From an uncultured Eubacteriales bacterium (GTDB lineage: Bacteria > Bacillota > Clostridia > Oscillospirales > CAG-272): DNA of 24,607 bases. Both the position numbers and the translations under genes were made by a program. The stretch spans positions 1 to 24,607 of the forward strand of contig CAKSAC010000017.1 of assembly GCA_934434925.1 (NCBI GenBank), read 5' to 3'. Within the stretch, counting starts at the first letter, position 1. Each line of letters starts with the position of its first letter. Below the pieces are notes generated by a model that made no database searches, had not been told where the DNA came from, and worked only from the letters and a program-made list of their open reading frames with translations. Of this stretch, positions 19,172 to 24,607 are shown in pieces.

Positions 19172-20962
19172 ATGAAAATTACAGAAGATATCCGTTATAT
19201 CGGCGTGGATGATGACAAAACCGACCTTTTTGAGGGGCAGTATCGCGTTCCGGCCGGGATGTGTTACAATTCTTATGTTATCCTGGACGAAAAAATCGCC
19301 GTTCTGGATACCGTGGACCGCAATTTTACGCATGAATGGCTCGACCGCCTCGCCGAGGCGTTGGGAGGCAGGAAGCCCGATTATCTGATCGTACAGCATA
19401 TGGAGCCGGACCACAGCGCGAACATTGTGAATTTTATGAACGCGTATCCCGGGGCGGTTGCGGTGGCTTCCGACAAAGCGTTCCGGATGATGGAAAACTT
19501 CTTCGGGAACGGATATGCCGACCGCAGGCTGGTCGTCAAAGAAGGCGAAAGCCTCTCTCTCGGGAAGCATACGCTTTCCTTCGTTGCCGCGCCGATGGTG
19601 CATTGGCCCGAGGTTCTGATGACCTATGACAGTGCGGATCATGTCCTTTTCTCGGCGGACGCTTTCGGGAAGTTCGGCAGATTTGAGGCTCCGGAAGAAT
19701 GGACGGACGAAGCGCGCCGCTATTATTTCGGGATTGTCGGAAAGTACGGCGCACAGGTACAGGCTCTTTTCAAAAAGCTGCCTGCGTTGGATATCCGCAC
19801 CATCTGCCCGCTTCACGGCCCGGTCCTTTTTGAAAATCTCGGGAAATATCTCGGCCTGTATCAGACCTGGTCTTCCTATCTTCCCGAGAGCGAGGGGGTC
19901 CTGATTGCGTACACCTCGGTTTACGGGAACACCAAAAAGGCTGCGGAGCTTCTTTCGGACAGGCTGAAAGCGATGGGATGTCCTGCGGTGGAGATTTATG
20001 ACCTTGCCCGGGACGATATGGCCGCCGCCGTGGCCGCCGCTTTCCGCTACGGGAAAATCGTTTTGGCGACAACGACCTATAACGCGGAGATATTTCCGTT
20101 CATGCGGGAGTTTATCAACCATCTCACGGAGCGCGGCTTCCGGAACCGGACGATCGGCCTGATGGAAAACGGTTCATGGGCACCGCAGGCGGCCAAGGTC
20201 ATGCGGCGGATGCTGGAAAACTGCAAGGACCTGACCTTCACCGAGACGAGTGTGAAGATTTTGTCCTCTCTGCAAAAAGAAAGCAAAGAGCAAGTGGAGG
20301 CGCTGGCCCGCGAACTGACCCGGGAATATTTGGAGCAGAACGAAGAGACAGCGAACAAGAACGACCTGTCCGCGCTGTTCCGGATCGGGTACGGGCTTTA
20401 TGTGGTGACATCCAACGACGGCCGGCGCGACAACGGGCTGATTGTCAATACCGTCACCCAGGTGACGAGTGCGCCGAACCGCGTGGCGGTGTGCATCAGT
20501 AAGGAAAACTATTCCCACCATGTAATCCGGCAGACCGGGCAGATGAATGTCAATTGTCTGACGATTGACGCCCCTTTCGCGCTTTTTGAAAACTTCGGCT
20601 TCCGGAGCGGACGGAACGCGGATAAATTCGATTCTGTGAAGATTCTCCGTTCGGATAACGGCTTGGTCTTTTTGCCGCAATATATCAACGCATTTCTCTC
20701 TCTCCGGGTGGAGCAGTATCTGGATTTCGATACCCACGGACTCTTTGTCTGCGCTGTCACCGAGGCGCGGGTACTTTCCGACCGGGAAAGCATGACTTAT
20801 GCCTATTATCAGGAGCATGTCAAGCCGAAACCCGCGACCGAAGGCAAACAGGGCTATGTCTGTAAGGTCTGCGGATATGTCTATGAAGGGAAGACGCTCC
20901 CCGAAGACTTTATCTGCCCGCTTTGCAAACACGGCGCCGCCGATTTTGAGGCGATCGGATAA
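19172..20962 (+). CDS. Flavodiiron protein fused to flavin reductase and rubredoxin (FprA-Hrb fusion)
   Basis: A 596-residue four-domain cytoplasmic enzyme expected to reduce O2 to water and/or NO to N2O in an anaerobe. Residues 1-240 are the metallo-beta-lactamase-like diiron domain with ligands His76, Glu78, Asp80 (HMEPDH), His144, Asp163 and His215. Residues about 243-390 are an FMN-binding flavodoxin domain (YTSVYGNTKKAAELL). Residues about 400-550 are a flavin reductase-like domain (GLYVVTSNDGRRDNGLIVNTVTQVT). Residues 560-596 are a rubredoxin with Cys564, Cys567, Cys582 and Cys585. The last two domains correspond to Hrb of Moorella, which is encoded next to FprA there, so electron input, transfer and catalysis are combined in one chain. 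The ATG at 19172 follows AAAGGAA. A Fur/PerR-like box controls the promoter. Confidence 0.94.
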   Translation: MKITEDIRYIGVDDDKTDLFEGQYRVPAGMCYNSYVILDEKIAVLDTVDRNFTHEWLDRLAEALGGRKPDYLIVQHMEPDHSANIVNFMNAYPGAVAVASDKAFRMMENFFGNGYADRRLVVKEGESLSLGKHTLSFVAAPMVHWPEVLMTYDSADHVLFSADAFGKFGRFEAPEEWTDEARRYYFGIVGKYGAQVQALFKKLPALDIRTICPLHGPVLFENLGKYLGLYQTWSSYLPESEGVLIAYTSVYGNTKKAAELLSDRLKAMGCPAVEIYDLARDDMAAAVAAAFRYGKIVLATTTYNAEIFPFMREFINHLTERGFRNRTIGLMENGSWAPQAAKVMRRMLENCKDLTFTETSVKILSSLQKESKEQVEALARELTREYLEQNEETANKNDLSALFRIGYGLYVVTSNDGRRDNGLIVNTVTQVTSAPNRVAVCISKENYSHHVIRQTGQMNVNCLTIDAPFALFENFGFRSGRNADKFDSVKILRSDNGLVFLPQYINAFLSLRVEQYLDFDTHGLFVCAVTEARVLSDRESMTYAYYQEHVKPKPATEGKQGYVCKVCGYVYEGKTLPEDFICPLCKHGAADFEAIG

Positions 20963-21027
20963 AGAGCGGACAAAAAAACGCGCGCTTTCGGATTTTCTTC
21001 TTTTTTGATTGAATCGGGCGTGCAACG

Positions 21028-21056
21028 TTGACTTTTCGCAAAAAAGGTGCTATCAT
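21028..21056 (+). promoter_or_regulatory. Promoter of trpS
   Basis: TTGACT (21028-21033), a 17-bp spacer and TATCAT (21051-21056). The leader to the ATG is only about 30 nt, so no T-box riboswitch can fit. Confidence 0.75.
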
Positions 21057-21092
21057 ATTCCCGATAGTAACATCCGAATTGCGAGGAAGACC

Positions 21093-22199
21093 ATGGAGAA
21101 GAAAAATATCATTCTGACCGGTGACCGCCCGACGGGACGGCTCCACCTCGGGCATTATGTCGGTTCGCTCAAAAGAAGGGCGGAACTGCAAAATTCCGGG
21201 AAGTACGATGAAATCAATATTCTGATTGCCGACGATCAGGCGTTGACGGACAATGCCGATAATCCCGGCAAGATCCGGGAAAATATCATCCATGTCGTAC
21301 TGGATTACCTTTCTGTCGGGATCGACCCGGCCAAAGCCACTATCTGCGTGCAATCCGCGCTGCCGGCCCTGCACGCGCTGACCTTCTATTACATGAACCT
21401 GGTCACAACGGCGCGCCTTGCCAGAAACCCCACGGTCAAGGCCGAAATGCAGATGCGCGGTTTTGCCGACGAAGGGCTTCCGGTTGGATTTTTCTCCTAC
21501 CCGATTTCCCAGGCGGCCGACATCACCGCCTTTGACGCAAATATTGTGCCGGTCGGGGAGGATCAGCTCCCGATGATAGAGCAGGCGCGGGAGATCGTGG
21601 AAAAATTCAACCGCGTTTACGGCGAGACGCTGGTCATGCCGAACGCCATGCTTCCCGAAAACGAGACGCAGCGCCGGCTGCCCGGTGTGGACGGCAAGGC
21701 CAAAATGAGCAAATCGCTCGGGAACTGCATTTACCTTTCCGACTCTGCCGCGACCCTCAAAAAGCAGATCAACGGGAAAATGTATACCGACCCGCTCCAT
21801 TTGCAGATCAGCGACCCCGGCCATACCGAGGGGAATGTTGTGTTTACATATCTGGACGCTTTCTGCACGGACGCGCATTTTGCGGAGTATCTGCCCGAAT
21901 ACCGGAATCTCGACGAAATGAAGGAGCATTATCGCCGGGGCGGCCTCGGAGACGGAACCTGCAAGAAATTCCTGTATCACGTGCTGGAAGAGACGCTTTC
22001 CCCGATTCGTGAAGCGCGTGCGGGATGGGAGAAGGACATCGGCGCGGTCTATGATATCATTGCAGAAGGAACCGAAAAAGCCGTTGAAAAGACAAATGAG
22101 ACCCTGGCCCGCGTTCGCCATGCCATGAGGATCGATTATTTTGCCGACCGCTCCATTGTCGGCGAATGGGAAGAACTCCTGAAAAAAGCGAGACAGTAA
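21093..22199 (+). CDS. trpS: Tryptophanyl-tRNA synthetase
   Basis: A 368-residue class I aminoacyl-tRNA synthetase that charges tRNA-Trp with tryptophan using ATP. The HIGH-type motif is HLGH (residues 18-21, within TGRLHLGHYVGSL) and the KMSKS motif is exact at 204-208. Between them are the tryptophan-pocket elements (DQALTDN, SYPISQAADITAFDANIVPVGEDQ). The length is slightly above the usual 325-340, with extra sequence in the C-terminal half (EYRNLDEMKEHYRRGG), as in a subgroup of clostridial TrpRS. The ATG at 21093 follows GAGGAAG. It is monocistronic with its own promoter and terminator; unlike many Bacillota trpS genes, no T-box leader is present. Confidence 0.97.
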   Translation: MEKKNIILTGDRPTGRLHLGHYVGSLKRRAELQNSGKYDEINILIADDQALTDNADNPGKIRENIIHVVLDYLSVGIDPAKATICVQSALPALHALTFYYMNLVTTARLARNPTVKAEMQMRGFADEGLPVGFFSYPISQAADITAFDANIVPVGEDQLPMIEQAREIVEKFNRVYGETLVMPNAMLPENETQRRLPGVDGKAKMSKSLGNCIYLSDSAATLKKQINGKMYTDPLHLQISDPGHTEGNVVFTYLDAFCTDAHFAEYLPEYRNLDEMKEHYRRGGLGDGTCKKFLYHVLEETLSPIREARAGWEKDIGAVYDIIAEGTEKAVEKTNETLARVRHAMRIDYFADRSIVGEWEELLKKARQ

Positions 22200-22242
22200 C
22201 GTTGAAAGCGGGGTGGCAGCGGGCGATTTGCCGGCTCTTTTG

Positions 22243-22261
22243 CGGCCGGGAATCCCGGCCG
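22243..22261. repeat. Perfect inverted repeat downstream of trpS
   Basis: CGGCCGGGA (22243-22251) and TCCCGGCCG (22253-22261) are perfect complements with a 1-bp centre. There is no T-run after it, so it is not a standard terminator. Confidence 0.6.
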
Positions 22262-22320
22262 TATCCCCGGGAATTTCTCCTTGGAGCCTTGCGGCGCGTC
22301 CGAATCCCGAAAACGCCAAA

Positions 22321-22342
22321 AGAACCCCGCAGGGTTCTTTTT
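22321..22342 (+). terminator. Rho-independent terminator of trpS
   Basis: AGAACCC (22321-22327), loop CGCA and GGGTTCT (22332-22338) are followed by TTTT. It lies about 120 bp beyond the trpS stop. Confidence 0.85.
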
Positions 22343-22406
22343 CCGTGACAAGGGCGCCGGAAAGACCTAAGAAGAACGCCGGCAAAATCGGCTTTTAAGC
22401 AGAGGC

Positions 22407-22444
22407 CCTTCGGATTTCGCATAAACCTTCGGATTTCGCATAAA
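22407..22444 (+). repeat. Two-copy 19-bp tandem repeat upstream of the ABC operon
   Basis: CCTTCGGATTTCGCATAAA occurs at 22407 and 22426, back to back and identical. It lies where a promoter for the ABC operon is expected, although no standard -35/-10 pair is clear. It could be a regulator site or simple slippage. The rest of 22343-22526 shows only a small GC hairpin near 22482-22495. Confidence 0.7.
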
Positions 22445-22526
22445 TCGATTGAATATACCGCAGACCGGCGGAAGAGAATCCCGCCCGGGGCGGGAAAGGA
22501 ACCGCAGAAAACGCGGTGGTGAAGAT

Positions 22527-23441
22527 ATGGGTGATATGATACGGATCGAACACCTGCAAAAACGCTTTGGAGAAATCCGGGCGGTAAACGACCTCAGTTT
22601 CCGTGTGAAGAAAGGCGAGCTTTTCGCTTTTCTCGGCGTGAACGGAGCGGGAAAGTCCACGACCATCAACATCCTTTGCGGGCAACTTCCAAAGGACGGA
22701 GGGCGCGTGGAGGTCTGCGGATGCGACGCGGACAGGGAACCCGATCGGATAAAACGCGCCATTGGGGTGGTGTTTCAGAATTCGGTGCTGGATCGCGAAC
22801 TCAGCGTGCGCGAAAATCTGGCCTGCCGGGCGGCGCTTTACGGCCTTTGCGGGGAGGCGTTTGAGAGGCGGCTTACGTCGCTTACCGCGCTCCTTGATTT
22901 TTCGGAACTGCTCCGACGGCCGGTGGGGAAACTTTCGGGTGGCCAGCGGCGGCGGATTGACATTGCGCGCGCTCTTTTGCATGAGCCGGAGATTCTGATT
23001 CTCGATGAGCCGACGACCGGCCTGGACCCGCAGACGCGGACGCTCCTGTGGCAGGTGATAGGACGGTTACGGCGCGAGCGGGAACTGACCGTATTCCTGA
23101 CGACCCATTATATGGAAGAGGCGGCCGATGCCGACTATGTGGTCATTCTCGACCGGGGGCGTATTGCCGCAGAAGGCACGCCGCTGGAACTGAAAAACGC
23201 TTATACCGGAGACTTTATCACCCTTTACGGAACGAGCGAAGAAGAGATACGGCAGCTCGGAATGAAATATACCGCCCGGCGCGACGCTTTCCGGGTGGAA
23301 GTGCCGGACACGGCGGCGGCAACGGAACTGATCGTCCGGTATCCTTCCGTTTTTCGTGATTATGAGATCGTAAAAGGGAAAATGGATGATGTGTTTCTCG
23401 CCGTTACCGGAAAAAAACTGCCGGGAGGAGAACAGAAATGA
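22527..23441 (+). CDS. ABC transporter ATP-binding protein (ABC-2 exporter type)
   Basis: A 304-residue ATPase of the DrrA/CcmA-like family that powers ABC-2 exporters. Walker A GVNGAGKST is at residues 37-45, the Q-loop near VVFQNS (81-86), the signature LSGGQ at 136-140, Walker B ILILDE at 156-161, and the switch His in TTHYMEE. The last 80 residues form the usual C-terminal extension of this family. The substrate is unknown; drugs, lipids or antimicrobial peptides are typical. The ATG at 22527 has only a weak GGTGGTGA site, and an in-frame ATG at 22536 is the alternative. An upstream in-frame extension to 22449 is Arg-rich and not homologous. The permease gene overlaps its stop by 4 bp. 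Confidence 0.93.
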   Translation: MGDMIRIEHLQKRFGEIRAVNDLSFRVKKGELFAFLGVNGAGKSTTINILCGQLPKDGGRVEVCGCDADREPDRIKRAIGVVFQNSVLDRELSVRENLACRAALYGLCGEAFERRLTSLTALLDFSELLRRPVGKLSGGQRRRIDIARALLHEPEILILDEPTTGLDPQTRTLLWQVIGRLRRERELTVFLTTHYMEEAADADYVVILDRGRIAAEGTPLELKNAYTGDFITLYGTSEEEIRQLGMKYTARRDAFRVEVPDTAAATELIVRYPSVFRDYEIVKGKMDDVFLAVTGKKLPGGEQK

Positions 23442-24349
23442 CAGGTCTTTTTGCGCTGATCCGGCGCAATATAAAACTTTATTTCAAGGATAAGGGAATG
23501 TTTATTCCTTCACTCATTACCCCGGTCATTTTGCTGGTCCTGTATGCCACGTTCCTGAAAAGAGTGTATGACGATTCCTTTCGTACCGCGGTATCCGCGG
23601 CGGGGGCGACGATTGCCGACGGGGTGCTGAACGGTTGCGTCGGCGGGCAATTGATTTCCTCCCTGCTGGCGGTGAGCTGCGTGACGGTGGCGTTCTGCTC
23701 CAATCTGCTCATGATACACGACAAGACGAGCGGCGCGCGGCAGGACCTCACGGTCTCGCCGGTGCATGGCGGAACGCTGGCCATCGGATATTACCTCGCC
23801 ACGCTTTTTTCCACGCTGATTATCAGCCTGTCCGCACTGGCGGTCAGCCTGGTGTATCTCGCGTTTGTCGGGTGGTATTTAACGGTCGGAGACGTATTTT
23901 TGCTCTTTCTGGACGTTTTTCTCCTGACTATGTTCGGAACCGCGCTTTCTTCCTGCGTGAACTTTTTCCTGTCTACCGACGGGCAGGCGTCGGCGGTCGG
24001 AACGATTGTCAGCGCGGGGTACGGGTTTGTGTGCGGCGCATATATGCCGATTTCCAATTTCGGAGAGGGGCTGCAACACGTGCTTTCCTTCCTGCCCGGC
24101 ACCTACGGCACAAGCCTTTTGCGGAATCACGCGATGCGTGGCGTTTTTGCCGAAATGAGCAGCCAGGGGTTCCCCGAAGAGGTCGTGCAAAGCATCCGTG
24201 ACAGCGTGGATTGCAATCTTTATTTTTACGGGACCCGCGTCGGGACAGGCGGGATGTATCTGATCCTCGCCGGCAGTTTTGCCCTCTTTATCGGTATCTA
24301 CATCCTCATGAATATTCTTTCCGGCCGCCACGCCGGAAAACGCGGGTAA
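23438..24349 (+). CDS. ABC-2 type transporter permease
   Basis: A 303-residue membrane protein with six hydrophobic segments: one near residues 22-40, five more from about 60 to the C-terminus (last at about 270-292). The ABC-2 pattern is visible: an N-terminal RRNIKLYFKDKGMFIPSLITPVILL, the coupling region DKTSGARQDLTVSPVHGGTLAIGYYLA, and GAYMPISNFGEGLQHVLSFLPGTYGTSLLR in the fifth segment region. It pairs with the preceding ATPase through an ATGA overlap, forming a two-gene exporter. The AGGAG site lies within the ATPase gene. No regulator or substrate gene is adjacent. A bidirectional terminator follows at 24428. Confidence 0.93.
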   Translation: MTGLFALIRRNIKLYFKDKGMFIPSLITPVILLVLYATFLKRVYDDSFRTAVSAAGATIADGVLNGCVGGQLISSLLAVSCVTVAFCSNLLMIHDKTSGARQDLTVSPVHGGTLAIGYYLATLFSTLIISLSALAVSLVYLAFVGWYLTVGDVFLLFLDVFLLTMFGTALSSCVNFFLSTDGQASAVGTIVSAGYGFVCGAYMPISNFGEGLQHVLSFLPGTYGTSLLRNHAMRGVFAEMSSQGFPEEVVQSIRDSVDCNLYFYGTRVGTGGMYLILAGSFALFIGIYILMNILSGRHAGKRG

Positions 24350-24421
24350 GCGGCCGCTTTGCGCATTTTCCTCAAAAAGAAAAGTTTTCTTTACATTTAT
24401 AACAGGCGGCCGTCGCATACA

Positions 24422-24463
24422 AAAAACAAAACACCGGGCAGAGCTTTACTCTACTCGGTGTTT
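24422..24463. terminator. Bidirectional terminator
   Basis: ACACCG/CGGTGT (24431-24436/24456-24461) and AGAG/CTCT (24440-24443/24449-24452) form a two-part stem. The minus-strand side is followed by a long T-rich run, and the plus-strand side by TTTT. It separates the ABC operon from whatever converges from the right. Confidence 0.75.
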
Positions 24464-24607
24464 TATCGTACACCCGAAGACAATTCCTACAAAGAATAGG
24501 GTGTTCGGATTATACTCGATTGGTGAAGTGACCGATGCAATGTCCGAACTGTTTTTCATGGATTCAATTTCTTCTGAGGTCGGTATGGTGATAGGCGTAT
24601 CATCGAA
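24446..24607 (-). CDS. Possible C-terminal end of a gene entering from the right (partial)
   Basis: A minus-strand frame is open from the window edge to a TAA at 24448-24446, 53 codons, with an Ile/Thr/Ser/Glu-rich part (DDTPITIPTSEEIESMK) and a short hydrophobic stretch (NTLFFVGIVFG) before the charged end KHRVE. Its stop lies inside the terminator hairpin, whose better T-run is on the minus strand, consistent with a real gene end. No family is recognised. A plus-strand frame (FGLYSIGEVTDAMSEL onwards) is open over the same stretch, so the assignment is uncertain. Confidence 0.3.
   Translation of the reverse strand, partial: FDDTPITIPTSEEIESMKNSSDIASVTSPIEYNPNTLFFVGIVFGCTIKHRVE

Noticed and set aside
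21009..21092. N-terminal extension of TrpS
   Set aside because: It reads through the trpS promoter; the internal ATG at 21093 has a ribosome binding site and aligns with the family start.
24447..24606. Plus-strand frame at the right edge (FGLYSIGEVTDAMSEL...)
   Set aside because: No start or ribosome binding site after the terminator; the minus-strand frame ending inside the hairpin is slightly better supported, though neither is secure.

Overview
The window looks like a chromosomal segment of a Gram-positive anaerobe of the class Clostridia (Bacillota), probably a host-associated or gut lineage. Supporting signs are strong AGGAGG-type ribosome binding sites, short intergenic gaps with rho-independent terminators, a yajC/TIGR04086 pair, a flavodiiron-rubredoxin oxygen/NO reductase, and accessory genes (DUF3795, TfoX-N, DUF998, YoaP-type GNAT) typical of Clostridia. 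Genus or family cannot be fixed from the sequence.

The left part (about 1-6830) is visibly AT-rich and accessory: an AAA ATPase with a DUF4143 domain, an O6-alkylguanine-DNA alkyltransferase, a self-regulating TetR/DUF998 pair, two GNAT acetyltransferases, an internally deleted DUF3795 ORF, a frameshifted TfoX-N pseudogene and an intact DUF3795 protein. Two features mark it as rearranged. A 118-bp repeat occurs twice, each copy just downstream of a gene. A perfect 19-bp direct repeat flanks the YoaP-type gene and appears to have split the end of the DUF998 gene. A tRNA-Pro gene on the minus strand (6834-6908), with its 3' end facing this segment, marks the change to GC-rich DNA.

From about 6950 to 8440 there is no convincing protein gene. 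The stretch is filled by two unrelated G-rich tandem repeat arrays (about 155-bp units, then 32-bp units inside a 243-bp duplication). A third G-rich array (21-bp units) lies at 18822-18925.

The rest is GC-rich and housekeeping-like. On the plus strand come a VanZ-like protein, a CPBP membrane protease, a DUF3810 membrane zinc-peptidase and MurA, a cell-envelope group. On the minus strand come an Lgt-family protein, a TIGR04086 membrane protein, YajC with a long repetitive tail, the Na+/proline symporter PutP and a TetR regulator. On the plus strand again follow a Gfo/Idh/MocA oxidoreductase, a four-domain flavodiiron/flavodoxin/flavin reductase/rubredoxin fusion behind a Fur/PerR-like operator, TrpS, and a two-gene ABC-2 exporter. 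A truncated minus-strand reading frame may enter from the right edge.

The most notable observations are the insertion-scar architecture of the left segment (19-bp and 118-bp repeats), the FprA-Hrb fusion with its iron/peroxide-type operator, and the three unrelated G-rich intergenic repeat arrays. No CRISPR, transposase, integrase or recognisable riboswitch was seen.
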